This document shows positions 42,941 to 55,424 of a stretch of DNA of 64,000 nt, in pieces. The stretch covers positions 19,678-83,677 of the forward strand of contig JAQRGA010000354.1 in assembly GCA_029237695.1 (NCBI GenBank), written 5' to 3'. Under the pieces are notes generated by a model that was not told the origin of the DNA, did no database searches, and was given only the letters and a program-made list of their open reading frames with translations. Source of the DNA: Conchocele bisecta (lineage: Eukaryota; Mollusca; Bivalvia; Lucinida; Thyasiridae). Each line of letters opens with the position of its first letter. The first letter of the stretch is position 1. Made by a program: the position numbers and the translations under genes.

Positions 42941-43199
42941 GTGCCTTGAATGGGAAAACATATATGGCAAGGCTCAGGAAACGGGATGGGCGAGGCTCCG
43001 CCGAGCACATCCCGTTTCCGTGCCGCGCCAGATATTTTTTCCCATTCACTTCACTAACATACTATTCTGTTTATCCCGTTAACACCTACAAATGGCTGTA
43101 AACTGCAAAACGCAGTGATTGGGTCGTATTGACAGGATATCAAACATTGTTCACGGCTCCGTGTTTCACGGCACATACACACTTTGTTGACAGGATAAA
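42928..43199. repeat. Composite two-hairpin MITE, copy 5 (B then A)
   Basis: GAATAGTAGGTTAGTGCCTTG at the left, junction ACTATTCTGTTTATCCCGTT, right end TTGTTGACAGGATAAA. Confidence 0.82.
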
Positions 43200-43892
43200 C
43201 TTGACTTCAATGATAATTGCTTCATAACAGCGATTTGATATATGAATATAACATATGTGAATATTGTCTTGTTACTGTAAACTATATGGAGCATTGAGTT
43301 GCCATCTCCGCCATCTTTGTATTTACAAGCCATCGTACAGTTTCACCACTTCGTGCGCTGACACATACAGCAAATAATATGACAGTAAACCGAATAAAAT
43401 TTGATGTAATACATAATATACAGATATGACCACGGCAAGCTATAAAATATTAGCCAGCAAAAACTATACAAAATATGAAATACTGAGCATTTGTGTCCCA
43501 TCAATCTCAAAATAAATTTCAACGTGTAAACTTTCCAATCTGATGAAGCTATTTATAATGGTGCTTCGTGTTGTTACAAACACAGGCACAGTCATGTCCA
43601 GAAAACTGACATATATTACAGTTCGGTGTAATATAATTCATCGGAGTTCGTTCTCCTGGCTTTTCTACATGTGATTAGCTACAATATATCATATGTTCTA
43701 CTTCACATTTTGAGTTCCTTGTCAAACGGCAGAACAGGTGAAACTGGCTGATGGCTGGAACACACACAGATGGCCGACTTTGCCACTCCATGTGCCGTGT
43801 AGGATACAGTAACGAGGCAGTGTTCACATATATGTTATACATATATTCCATCACATTTATGAAGCAATTATCTTTGAATGAAACGATGATCT
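43200..43892. other. Host DNA without recognised gene
   Basis: No repeat, open frame or RNA gene that I can support. Confidence 0.4.
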
Positions 43893-44133
43893 GGGGGCCG
43901 TTTCACTAAACTTCGTACGGCTAAACTTTCGTAAGTGCAAATTTAGGATCTTCTGGAAATTTCAATTGATGGATTTTCATTTATTGAGCATAGGCTGCAT
44001 ATGCAGCCTATGCTCAATAAACGTAAATCCAATAAATGTTTACAAGAAACCATAGTTAATGTGCAATTTACAGACTATCATAGTTTTGCACTTACGAACA
44101 TTTTAGTCGTACGAAGTTTAGTGAAACGGCCCC
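43893..44133. repeat. Palindromic MITE, GGGGCCGTTTCACTAAAC family, copy 2
   Basis: GGGGGCCGTTTCACTAAACT at the left, AGTTTAGTGAAACGGCCCC at the right; perfect centre AGCATAGGCTGCATATGCAG. Confidence 0.88.
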
Positions 44134-44232
44134 ATGTATATAGCTGTTTAACAACTGTTTTACCGTATGAAGTTTTGTAAAGGAGGCTGTTGGTACACCA
44201 CCATCTACCGTGCTGGTCAAGTTGCATGGGTA

Positions 44233-44545
44233 TACAGTGGAACCCCACTAAACCGAACACCAAGATAATGTCTGTGATCTTATTATTATGGGTTTCTTTG
44301 TTATTTATCTCAGATGATAATGTATAGTCATGATTGCAAAGCACCAACTACGTATCAGAGTGGTTTAAAATGTCAGATTTACCAGTGGAACATCTCTAAA
44401 CCGGACACCTTGGGGACCTCCCAAGGTTCCGATTTAGAGAGGTTCCACTGTATAGACAAACTGTGGAGATTTTACAATGGAACCTCTCTAAACCGGACCA
44501 CCCTGGGGACCTCCCAGGGTGTCCGTTTAGAGAGGTTTTCACTGT
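44233..44545. repeat. Cluster of CAGTGGAACC-family palindromes
   Basis: Three or four ends lie close together: ACAGTGGAACCCCACTAAAC, CAGTGGAACATCTCTAAACC, GATTTAGAGAGGTTCCACTG, ACAATGGAACCTCTCTAAAC and GTTTAGAGAGGTTTTCACTG. The last two form a compact ~75-bp hairpin. Confidence 0.65.
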
Positions 44546-44799
44546 AAAGACAAGCCAGCACATGGACTGGTCCTGATTAATTTAGCCAGGTGTTCTCATA
44601 TTGCACGAATTGTTCCTTAAGTGTTTATAGTGGCGCGGGACTTGCTTGTTTGCAACATATACATAACGGTGTCGTGGAGTGGCGTGGTGGTAAAAGTTGT
44701 CTCATTGCATTTACAACACCACGTGTAGGTCCTGAGCCCAATGCACAGTTGCACAGTGCGTTAGTTAAAATATATGATAAACGTAATGTAGTACATACT

Positions 44800-45037
44800 T
44801 GCATGCGTTAATCTTGCCCATAACATCAACGTTTCTGAACATCTACTGGGCAATGCGAACTCGTAATCAAGCACTTTCATTGCTACAGCTCAGGCTCAGT
44901 CAATCACGTTGCTTGATTGATGCACAGCTATGTCTCAGCCGTCAACGGTGCTTGATTGTTAGACAACTCGGGCTCAGCCAATCAAGTTGCTATTTCGAAA
45001 TAAAGAAAGTAAAAAGATCGGCAAGATAGCCCAGGTG
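44800..45037. repeat. Palindromic GAGCCTGAGCTG-family MITE
   Basis: It starts TGCGTTAATCTTGCCCATAA and contains CTACAGCTCAGGCTCAGTCA twice in degenerate form; it ends GGCAAGATAGCCCAGG. Confidence 0.55.
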
Positions 45038-45276
45038 GATGAGGATGTAATAAGGAATACACCTTCCCTGTGTGCATGTACATGTACGATGTAAGTATGT
45101 ACTTGCCATTATCAATGATACATCCGCCATTTTTGGTTGTAATCGGAAGCACGGGATTTATGGGATTTGTGACCAGTGTAGATCCTGAGCAAATAGTACA
45201 CTCTTGTATCGTGATCGCGAGCTATATTATTTGTTAGAGCACGCCGTGTTTCATTGGTGGAATGGCGAACAGTGCA

Positions 45277-45467
45277 GGGGGCCGTTGTACGTAACTTCAC
45301 ACGAGTAAAATGTTCGTAAGCGCAAACTTATGATAGTCTAGAAATTTCACATTAGCACTGTTTGCTTGTACTCAATAAATGTAAATTCATGAATAAGAAA
45401 TGTCCCAGACGATCCTAAATATTCACTTACGAACATTTTAATCGTACGAAGTTTAGTGAAACGACCC
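45277..45467. repeat. GGGGCCGTTTCACTAAAC family, copy 3 (shortened)
   Basis: GGGGGCCGTTGTACGTAACT to CGAAGTTTAGTGAAACGACCC. The central AGCATAGGCTGC palindrome is missing. Confidence 0.65.
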
Positions 45468-45621
45468 TCAGATCTGCATACATACTGGTTGTAAAACGCA
45501 TAAACACCATTTATCCCGTGACGACACCATTGTACTATGAATTGCTCTATCCCTCATTGTACAATAAGTGTATATACAAATCCGTTGCTATGAATTGGCG
45601 TATAGTAAGCAAGCAAACAAG

Positions 45622-45801
45622 TACAGTCGAATCTGTGCTAAAGACCACCTCCGAATAGCAATCACTTGGCTGTAAAGGCCACACTTTTTATTTTTTGGCA
45701 CAATTTACTATATAAATGACCCTGCGAATAAAGGCCACCTGTGAACAATTGGCAGATTTCTCACTTGCCATGGCCGGTGTTTATTCACAGGTTTGACTGT
45801 A
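45622..45801. repeat. Short TIR element, TACAGTCGAATCTGTG ends
   Basis: TACAGTCGAATCTGTGCTAA at the left pairs loosely with TATTCACAGGTTTGACTGTA at the right. Inner words GACCACCTCCGAATA and AAAGGCCACCTGTGAA are also inverted or repeated. Confidence 0.55.
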
Positions 45802-46716
45802 CATGTTGTATTATAGTGACAGGCGCATATACGTAGTGACATTTACAGTTCACCCTACATGCTAAGCCAATCACTGGTCAGCATTGTCCTCCACTTTATT
45901 TCATATATTGCAATGATTAACCCCAATAAGTTACTTATTACCAGATTTAATGATTAACTGGAAATGGAAAATCAATATTTGGATATGACATTGCATTTTA
46001 ACTTGACTGAACTATAAGTATTCTATTGTTCGCCTATTTGATTTTTTCAGGAACTAAATGCTGCGGTCGTTAGCGCTCCTTCGCGTTTAATTCCTTAAAC
46101 ATGCAATACGTGAACAACTAGCAAATGTGGCTGTGGACGCACTTACATGTAGGGCCGATCATGTCTAACCGATGCTTCCACTAGTGCTGCACTCAACACC
46201 GGCGTAAAATAGTTCACGTCGAAACATGCACCAGTTTCATAACGTCATACCACTACTTAGAGCTATCGTCAAACGCAATTTCGTCTAGTTACCGGCGCAA
46301 TTTCAGTATAATTAGTCAGTGTCTTCTGTATATAGCCGAATGTGAATTCGACAGAAAACAAAACCGGCGCCTATTTCGACGTGAAACTATTTAAGGCCGG
46401 CGCGGGGTGTGCGGGAATTACTTGCACCAATTATATAGCAAAGGGACTGACCATACTACGTGAATGTGCGCCGATCTGGGGCTAGACTGGCCGCAAACTC
46501 AGTCAGCCTCTTTATGTCGTTACTCAGGTGTTCTCACACCGACATTGATGCATGTATTGTAGATGTTGACTAACAGTTGACAGCGTGTACATGCTGAGCG
46601 TAGCTCAGACTCGCGCAAACATATTGGCACAGAATCAGGCAGTATTGAAGCTAATGATGATCACGAACCAGTCTACGTATTCAGCAAACATTTATTCGGA
46701 ATTCTATTTCCACAGC
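45802..46716. other. Host DNA without recognised gene
   Basis: No supported gene. A CGTCTAGTTACCGGCGCAA stretch at ~46279 resembles one arm of the hairpin at 6555-6597. Confidence 0.4.
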
Positions 46717-47098
46717 CAGGGGCGTAGCCAGGGACAAATTTCTGATACGCACACATATCAAATGGTAGAACATTGGGTGAGCATGGCTGACTCGTCGACC
46801 TAGCGAAGTGAGGGAGAGTGCTAGGGGGGTCCGGGGGCATGCCCCCCACTGATGTTTTTTGAAACGGAAATCCTATCTAACGCGTTTTCCTGCATTATTT
46901 ACGGCACCATTTGTTTGTAATCGACATGTACGTTTGATACAAAATGCGTTCTGTTCCAGACCCAATAGCAACACACCCCCCCCCCCCCCACCACCCCAAG
47001 ATTTTATTGCATATTTCGAAAAATAAGCTTTTTTTTTTAATTCCTTTATTTTTTCTCGTACGCACGTGCGTACGTGCGTATGCCTGGCTACGCCACTG
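46717..47098. mobile_element. 382-bp MITE with CAGGGGCGTAGCCAGG ends and 5-bp duplication
   Basis: It starts CAGGGGCGTAGCCAGGGA and ends TGCCTGGCTACGCCACTG. ACAGC flanks both sides (46712-46716 and 47099-47103). A GGGGGCATGCCCCCCACTGA block matches the MITE at 41858-42168. Confidence 0.85.
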
Positions 47099-47471
47099 AC
47101 AGCCGTTGTTAGATTGGTCGTTAAATGTACACGAGCGCGCGTCAATCAAGTAGAATAAAGCTCCCCATGTCATCAACTGTTTACAGTCCGACATCCGGCA
47201 GTCGGCACACCCTGTACTCCAACTCATGGAAAAACGTCCATATATAAATATGCAAGTACGTACGTACGCTCGCACAAACGTACGCTCGCACGCACAGAGC
47301 TCTACAATTTTCGAAACAGTATTATGCATCTTAGACTATGTTGTTTACACTGTATACCATGCTCAGACTTCACGGATGTGTGAGTTGATATGCGGCTACA
47401 CTGTTGGTCAGTAAGCCAGGTTTTGTCACAGAGAATACATATGGGAGACTGTGATTTAGCATTTGTTGCTA

Positions 47472-47571
47472 CAGTGGAACCTCGCTAAACCGGTTTTACA
47501 AATGAAAAACCCGCAAATTATGCTAGTTCAAAGTGTGACGCAGGGTGTCCGGTTTAGAGAAGTTTCACTGT
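47472..47571. repeat. CAGTGGAACC-family MITE
   Basis: ACAGTGGAACCTCGCTAAAC to GTTTAGAGAAGTTTCACTGT, about 100 bp. Confidence 0.65.
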
Positions 47572-47895
47572 GGTTCAGATATATGAACAGTACCTGCTAA
47601 TGTATTATGTTTTGCAATATCGTTCGCGGTTAATTACAGATAATTAGTCCACGAATCCGTGCAGTTGGATCAGGGCCTACATTGTTCGCCATTGTTCTAC
47701 CAGCGGAAAACATCATTTTAATCTCCATGGAATTTCGGTAAAATCACATGGCTCGTCTCGTATGTATAAGTTAGATCACGTTTGTTCGCGAGGAGATAAT
47801 CCGCGAGCTTTAGCGAGTGGATTATCTCCTCGTACATGCGGACAAACGTGAGGTAACTTATTTATCACATCCTCATGCACATACCTTGCACACCA
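47572..47895. other. Host DNA with one hairpin
   Basis: GGAGATAATCCGCGAGCTTT / GCGAGTGGATTATCTCCTCG around 47792-47842 form a hairpin. Nothing else is supported. Confidence 0.4.
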
Positions 47896-48136
47896 GGGGC
47901 CCGTTTCACTAAACGTCTTACGACTAAGATGTTCGTAAGTGCGAATTTAAGTCTGTCTGTAAATTTAAATTTATGGATTTACATTTATTGAGCATAGGCT
48001 GCATATGCAGCCTATGCTCAATAAATGTAAATCCAATAATTATTTACAAGAAAACAATGTTAATGTGAAATTTACAGACTATCATAATTTTGCACTTACG
48101 AACATTTTAGTCATATAAGTTTAGTGAAACGGCCCC
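47896..48136. repeat. GGGGCCGTTTCACTAAAC family, copy 4
   Basis: GGGGCCCGTTTCACTAAACG to AGTTTAGTGAAACGGCCCC; centre AGCATAGGCTGCATATGCAG. Confidence 0.87.
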
Positions 48137-50449
48137 CTGCTGGTTAATACAGAAACAACACCCGGAAATGTGTCAAAGATGTGATAAATAATATAACTTC
48201 CATGAACGAGACAATTGTTTTATTTCCATCGACCAGTGACCAGTACGATTAGTATATATAGTAGAGCACCCGCTGGTAAATAGACACATCACCGCTCCAA
48301 CCCGGGTAACACGAATTTTCTGTCTGTGCATATACATTTTCGGCAACATATACATCTACATGCCGTGGAATAATTAGACGTATGTATGGGCCAATGTACA
48401 TGTATGTCTGGGCCGATGCAGTAGTTGGAGGGGGGGAACGGTTTATCCGCTCGTGCATACTGTAATGGCCATGTACACGTTGTTCGTGTAACAACTGTGT
48501 CAGTTTGTCTCCCCGTACATGTAATCTACATTCATCGCCAGAGTCAGAGCGCTCTCGTCCAGCCGGCGACGACATTTCACTCTCAATAGCGAACAGTGTA
48601 GTCGATGAGCAGACTGCGGCGCATGACGAACCACATAATTGCAATGGTACACATTTGTGTTCGATCTACGTAACGCCAGTTACATGTACTGGACAACACC
48701 GACTTGATCTACAATGTTCGTCATTTTAAACTCATACAGCAGTGAATGTCCTGTCACAACTGACAATAACTACTTTCATTCTATGGAAAATAATCGTCTT
48801 GTTACATAAAATGGGCCGTTCTCGTGTATTAACACATTTATTTATTATCGTTTATTGAATTAACCCTTTCACCCCTAGGTAACTGGAACGGACTGTGATA
48901 TGTTAATTTTGCAACCAATCCAACCGTCACAAACTGGTTTTCCGACTAGTTAATTTATGAAGAGGTGGTGTTTTTCTTCTCGAAAATATGAAAATTACTT
49001 TCAAAATGTGCAGATCCTGATGAGACGGCTCGTTACGAGCCGGCTCATCTGGATCTGCACTTTTTGCATAAACCGCTATAGCGGGCTTTCGGGTTCAACG
49101 GGTTGACACATTTATTGAGTATGGTTTATTGCATTAAATGGGCTTGCAGCGTACATGTAAATTAAGAATCATAATACACTAGTGTAGTGCATATACAAAT
49201 GACACTACTACAGAAACCATTGTATGTGATTACATAATCTGTATGAGTATGTGCTTATGCAATAAATAGAATTTACAATTCGTGTTGATATAATATTATT
49301 TAATTCAATTTTATGAAACACGGAAATAGGTATTTGCTGCTATAACGGGAAACAATACAAATGAACCATATTGATAATTTGCAGTAGACTATCCTACTGG
49401 AAAGCAGAGTATGCTATCCGCACTCGGGATACACGGCCGCCTGTGCTATTCTTGCCCATATGTGAATTTATTTTTCTTTCAAAATAACTGACTATTGTGC
49501 TTGAAATCAAATAGCTTGCTTGGCTGACCCTGAGCTGTGCTGCAAAACGGCTTCTGTGCCCATTCAGCTGTTAATAGCAACCTTGCGACGTTTACGACCG
49601 GTGTAACAGGAGATCAGCATGAAAATCGGCCTATTGCATTCAGTCCTGTCCAGTCTAGTCGTCCGCTTGCGTATTCTGACACGAACGACATAGAAGTATT
49701 GGCAGTGTTAGTGTCATCTATGGATGAGTCGGTGTATTTGAAGTGTTACGTCTCTGCTATGAAACATACGGGTCATTTGAATTAGTCTTCCGTCTTGCAT
49801 TACGATACGGCGTATTTGCTAAGCATAGCACTGCTGATTTATATATTAAAATATTTGTTAAAAGAAACATGCTTGGCTGTACATGAGAATCGTCTCCATT
49901 AGACGAATGATAATATAGCGAACTGCCTAACCGGGAAAGCACTTGATGAACGCAGCGATGGCAAACCTCGAGTGAAGTTGACGTGATCAGGATCTACGTG
50001 GTATTTTAGTGTTCAGCAATGCTTCATTACATGTAGGAACATGATCACAGAATGGTTTATATATAGTCCACTGTAAACCAGGCGCATGACCAATCAAATG
50101 CATGTTTGTATGATTTGCTATCATGGACAGACATGTCATCGGAGACAAACTGGTATGAAACCAATGGAAATTATTATAAACACGTAGCGGGGTGGTGTGG
50201 ACTGATTGATAGGCGTTTTACGTGAAGAGTGAATGACTTACTGCCAACCTGCAGAGACGGGCTGGGTTTGAATTACATGAATTACGTGAATTACGTGAAC
50301 ATTATAGACCCTGATACAACTGCGATTTGCAGGCTGGCCTGTGTCTAGACTAATCACACATTTAATAATATCGACATCAATGGTGGAATACGGCGTGTGT
50401 TTTATACAGAGGCGTAACAAGGTGATATAATCCCATGTAATTCCGCATG
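48137..50449. other. Host DNA with a few repeat fragments
   Basis: 48866-49110 is the repeat with the GAGACGGCTCGTTACGAGCC palindrome, and 49450-49540 is a partial GAGCCTGAGCTG-family end. Open frames up to 131 codons show no domain. Confidence 0.45.
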
Positions 50450-50575
50450 TACTCTGAAGAATTTTCAACTTTCGACGCCATTTACGGAAAATATTGTAAA
50501 TTTTGTAAACGTATTTCGTGACATTACGCAGATTCCAGAAGGTACAAAATCGCATGGCGTGTCTCAATTGTTCCG
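50450..50575. repeat. Fragment of the ATCTGCGTAATTTC foldback family
   Basis: GTACTCTGAAGAATTTTCAA then GTAAACGTATTTCGTGACAT then TACGCAGATTCCAGAAGGTA match the right arm and flank of 445-680. Confidence 0.6.
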
Positions 50576-50784
50576 AGGTGCTCATATACGGCAAACAGGA
50601 CACACTGAAAACCTCACAGGCTGTCCGGTTTAGAAGGGTTCCACTCTGTATGTATAAACTGTAGCAAGTTGCAAACATATATCTTTTTTAACATGTTCAT
50701 GTAGTAATCAAATGCATGGAATGCGTTTTATGACATGAACGATGACATGAGCCAGCCTAGTTTAAACGTAGTTACTTCCATTGA

Positions 50785-50985
50785 AAGTGAAATCGAATTG
50801 GTTTAACGCCCCATCAACAGCTAGGGTCATATGGAGACCACAGTTTAAAGTTTCATCCGACAGACCAGTGGGATGGAAATACTATGAAAGTAGTGTTGAT
50901 GTCTAAGGCGAGGTTTGAACCCACAACATACGGATTGGAAATCAGATATTCTAACCTCTAGGCCACAATCCATCCCTATACTTCC
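50785..50985 (-). repeat. tRNA-derived SINE fragment
   Basis: On the minus strand TGGCCTAGAGGTTAGAATAT resembles a tRNA box A region and GTGGGTTCAAACCTCGCC a box B, about 30 bp apart. The body has TGGTTTAACGCC/GGCGTTAAACC-like sequence that recurs weakly near 56530. It is not a functional tRNA: I see no acceptor stem. Confidence 0.55.
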
Positions 50986-51394
50986 ATTGAACATACGACT
51001 GATTTGAGTGAATGTAAAATTGACTAAAATCAGAGCACGAATATGCGGACTAGTTGAGAAGTCTGCATGAGCTATATTGTTTTTGGTCAATATTTCGACG
51101 TCATACAGAAAATACGACTTGATTTTCCAATGCATATCGGCGAAACTCGGCGATGCGATAATGGCGGTTAGACCAGAGCCGGGCTGAAATGCTAATTATC
51201 AAGTTGGTCACCTTCACTATCGATTGTACAGTTTAAACAGTGTTGACCAAACTGACCAACCCAGTCGTGTAGTCTGATCAGGGTGTACAGTGTTCGTCGT
51301 TCAATTAGAGAGTCATCCATTGGTCATCGAGCGAACAATGGGGATTACTATCGGCCAGCAGGAGTGTTCTGCATGATCAGAATATACACTGGTC

Positions 51395-51550
51395 ATATGA
51401 CTGACTTATTGATTGATTGACTGGCTGGGTGATTGATTGACTGCCTGGGTGATTGATTGGTTGATTGGCTGCGTAATTGACTGACTGACTGGGTAATTGA
51501 TTGATTGACTGGCTGATAGCTTCCTGATTGGTTGATTGATTGATTGTAAA
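51395..51550. repeat. TTGATTGACTGGC-type simple repeat
   Basis: Runs of TGATTGATTGACTGGCTGGG and variants. The minus-strand Gln/Ser/Asn-rich open frame is a product of this repeat. Confidence 0.88.
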
Positions 51551-52220
51551 CACAATGACTAAACATTTGTCTGTATCGGATGTCACTGCTAATGTGCTTT
51601 GTTTAGGGTCTACACTGGTCGCTATTGTGATGTGGGTCCATTCCTTTTGTCTCTCGTGAGCATATCATGTTAACGGATTTCACCACAATCTCTAATCTAG
51701 GTAATTGCAATCTGATAGCGGAAATTGTCAATGTATTCATACATTACTATTTTATTTCATTAAATAAACTAGTTTTAATCAAAACACTAGCCGTGATCAT
51801 GTATTAATTACACTACATTAAACAAAAATAATCTTAGCCATCAAAACAATTAGAAGACGATTACTTTATATGATTTCAGTAGAAATAAATAATTACTCCC
51901 TCAAAGTGCACAAATTTTGGAGAAATCCGCTACGTTGTTAGCCGGTCTAGTTAGGCTAATCAACTTTCAGGTTCTTTGACCTTGACCTTGGGCACGTGGG
52001 CGACATGTGTTGGCTATATATGAAAGTAATGATAAACAAGCATTGCAAGGTTCAGGTTAATATGATTTATAGTTGCACAGATATACTATACTTAAACACA
52101 ACAGAGCCTTCAAATCACATGTATAGAGAGAGCAATCACAGTATATACATATATAGAGAGAGCCTTCAACATGGCCGAAAACACCAAACCGGTAGGTTTG
52201 TACGGAAGCATGGAGGGGAA
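51551..52220. other. Host DNA without recognised gene
   Basis: A single TTTGACCTTGACCTTGGGC block at about 51974 is shared with the repeat at 33400-33725. No gene is supported. Confidence 0.4.
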
Positions 52221-52410
52221 ATGTGTTGTTTTATTTATCTCGTGGTCAAGACTTAAATAAAACAAAACACACTGAAATATCTCGTGGCCACGACATAAAT
52301 CAGGTGGCCACGAGATAAATAAAAACAAAATATAAATAAAAGAAAAACACAACTAAATTATTTCGTGGCCACAACCTAAATTTTCTCGTGACCACGACAT
52401 AAATAAAAGA
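52221..52410. repeat. Imperfect CTCGTGGCCACGACATAAAT repeat
   Basis: Five or six copies in both orientations; the unit CTCGTGGCCACGA is itself palindromic. A last unit (ATCTTGTGGTCACAACCTAA) appears at 53925, on the other side of the 52416-53908 element. Confidence 0.75.
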
Positions 52411-52415
52411 ATAAG

Positions 52416-53908
52416 AGGGCCATGATGGCCCTAATTCGCTCACCTGACTCCATGAACACCAGAGGAGAATGTGACATTGAGTTCATGTGTTTTAAAAAAC
52501 ATTGTGCTATTTTTAGATGGCGGTCATCTTGGATTAAGCGATGACTCATTTTACCAAATCTGAAAATGCTTCACCCTACGATCTTGACTTAATATGAAGT
52601 TTGGCCAGCATCGGCCATGTGGTTCCTGAGAAAAAGACGTTCAAAATCTCGAATAAATGGACCTTTTGGCGGCCATCATGGATGTATCTTAATCATCCGG
52701 TTCCAACAAATATTGCACCAGGGCAATCGCCTCGTCGATGCGTTCAATTTGATAGCATGTGCTATTCGGACATATGACATGACCCCACACCCATTTTTCA
52801 CCCCCGGGGTCACCATTTTAACTCATTTGAAAGAGCATTCTACATCGATCATTCCTACCAAGTTTCGTTGAAATCCGACTGGCGGTTCATGAGATAACAA
52901 ATCTGAAAAGGCCTCACCCATGGACCATAACTGTGAAGTTTGGCCACCAAGCGGTTCGTGTCAAGAAGAATTTTGAAATATATAATAAAAGAACAACTTT
53001 TTGACCTTTCGGTGGCCATCTTGGATGACATGATCATCCAATTTCGACAAAAAATGTACCAGAGCGATCGCCTCTTTGATACCTTCGATTTGATATAGAC
53101 ATGACCATATTCGGTCAAAAATAAAATTTGACCCCACGGGCCACGCCCATTTGTGACCCCGGGGTCACCATTTTGACGACTTTAAAGAGCATTGTACATC
53201 GATCATTCCTACCAAGTTTCGTCGAAATCCGGCTAGCGGTTCATGAGAAGAAGATTTGTTAAGAATTTATGCTATTTTTAGACGGCGGCCATATTAGATT
53301 AGCGATGACCTCCATTTTAACAAATCTGAAAAGGCTTCACCCATGGACAATAATTTTTAACTTTGGAAGAAGAATTTTGAAATCTCTAATAAAAGAACGA
53401 CCTTTTGACCTTTTGGCGGCCATCTTGGATGATATAGCCATCCGATTTCGGCAAAAAAATGCACCAGAGCGATCGCCTCGTTGATACCTTCGATTTGATA
53501 TATAACATGACCATATTCGGTCAAAAATAAAATTTGACCCCAATTTGACCCCACGGGCCACGCCCATTTTTGACCCCGGGGTTACCATTTTGACAATTTA
53601 AAAGATCATTGTACGTCGATCATTCCTACCAAGTTTTATCGAAATCCGGTTGGCGGTTCTTGAGAAGAAGATTTTTTAAGAATTTGTGCTATCTTTAGAC
53701 GGCGGCCATCTTGGATTACGTAATGACGTCTTTTTAACATTTGTTTAATCCCCCTACCTAAGGACCATGACCATGAAGTCTGATGACTATAGGCCCAATG
53801 GTTACCGAGGAGAAGACGTTTGAAAATGTTCACGGGCGGACGAAGGACGACGGACGACGGACACATTGCGGTAACAATAGCTCACATGAGTTTCGCTCAG
53901 GTGAGCTA
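52416..53908. mobile_element. ~1.5-kb element with GCTCACCTGA ends and internal tandem units
   Basis: The left end has ATTCGCTCACCTGA and the right end TTTCGCTCAGGTGAGC. Inside, a block with GGCGGCCATCTTGGATGA, AGCGATCGCCTCGTTGATAC, ACCCCGGGGTCACCATTTTG and CATTCCTACCAAGTTTCGTC is repeated three to four times. Near the right end CGGACGAAGGACGACGGACG is a simple repeat. No coding potential is recognised. It interrupts the CTCGTGGCCACGA repeat. Confidence 0.72.
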
Positions 53909-53981
53909 AAAACACACCAAAATTATCTTGTGGTCACAACCTAAATGCAATGGATAAATAGACTGTATGTAGTTTGTATAT

Positions 53982-54448
53982 TACGGAAGCCCATTAGGGC
54001 CACTTCATTTTTTTTTTCCATTTATTCAAAATCTTTTCTTGAATTTTCAAGATGTTTTCTTGAATTTTCGAGATGTTTTCTTGAATTTTCAAGATACTTT
54101 CTTGAATTTTCGAGATCCTTTCTTGAATTTTCAAGTTTTATTTTGAATTTTCAAGATCTTTTCTTGTATTTTCGAGATACTTTCTCGCATACAGAGTACA
54201 TGCAGAATTCTTGAAAATCTTCAAGAAAAGATCTCGAAAATTCAAGAAAAAAAACTTGAAAATTCAAGAAAACATCTTGAAAATTCAAGAAAAGAACTTG
54301 AAAATTCAAGAAAATATCTGGAAAATTCAAGAGAAAAGAACTTGAAAATTAGATCTCGAAAATTCAAGAAAAGATCTCGAAAATTCAATAAAACATCTTG
54401 AATAAATGGAAATAAAAAAAAGTGAAGTGGCCCTAATGTGCTTCCGTA
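53982..54448. repeat. Foldback element made of an inverted TCTTGAATTTTCAAGA minisatellite
   Basis: The ends are TACGGAAGCCCATTAGGGCC and the inverse GGCCCTAATGTGCTTCCGTA, continuing with ACTTCATTTTTTTT / AAAAAAAAGTGAAGT. Inside, TTTTCTTGAATTTTCAAGAT units run left to right, and from about 54205 as AAAATTCAAGAAAAGATCTC. The unit is nearly self-complementary. Confidence 0.9.
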
Positions 54449-54922
54449 GTATATCAGTATATAAATCTATATTTAAGTTGATGTTCATTTCAAGTTGCAT
54501 ACATAGTGCTGTTGCACAACCTTGATCTGGTGTCACACTGGTCACAAATGTAAACCCCTTCTTCCATCTACATATCTCCGTGTCTTACTATAAATAGACA
54601 TTACCACGCACTAAGTACTATGTAGAGAAACAACTGCGAGATGATTCCCTTTCAATACACATGCACATTTGCCTACTTGATAACCAAATTTCTATATTAG
54701 GAAATGCTACTATATTTACTATCACTGCTGGAGACCGGACCAATCAGCAGCTTGAACGAGCGCCACGTGTCTGGTCCCGGGTCATTGATTATGTGTCGCT
54801 AGCACAGAAATGTACGACTACTTTGAGTCACAGGCTCAAGTAACATGCCAAGTTCTAACAGGGAGTAAACTTCTTTTTTTTCAACTGATTTTTTCCCCAC
54901 TTATTGATACTTGTAGGTATAT

Positions 54923-55424
54923 TTAAAGGTACATGCCCGCTCAGTAGGCTCATACTGTTCTTTCTACCAGATACAGCATCTGAGACATTTTCTGGCAAAA
55001 TAAACATTCATTCGCCATTACCCCATGTATTGATTGGCATTATTATACATTTTATATCAGACGTAAATTACTGATATCAGGGGCAATAACCGTGTTTTCT
55101 TAAAATGTTAACGGATATTACGATGTATTCCCTGTATTTATTGTTTGATGTGCAATGATCATATTTTATAATCTGTCGAAAATATTATTGTTTCAGGTGC
55201 GCATTTAATTAGTATGAATAATTAAAAATTATCATGCCTCATTTCCACATGAAAATAGCCTGATACCACCGCGCGTCACTATCAGTAAAATAAACATTAC
55301 TAAATGACTATATCTGTATAGCGGGCACTCGTCATTTTTAGAACTGGTGGAATAGTGACACAATTATACACTTATTTAATTCCTATAAAGAACATGTGCC
55401 TACTGAGTGGGCTTGTTCCTTTAA
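54923..55424. repeat. ~500-bp MITE, AAAGGTACATGCCC family, full copy
   Basis: TTAAAGGTACATGCCCGCTC to GAGTGGGCTTGTTCCTTTAA; very similar to 28525-29042 across its length. Confidence 0.8.

Noticed and set aside
46873..47329. Two overlapping minus-strand frames with poly-Gly or poly-Lys
   Set aside because: They are generated by the C-run and T-run inside the 46717-47098 MITE and adjacent ACGTACGT repeats.
50900..50975. Possible tRNA gene
   Set aside because: Box A- and box B-like words are present, but I see no acceptor stem pairing and it sits in a repeat; a tRNA-derived SINE explains it.
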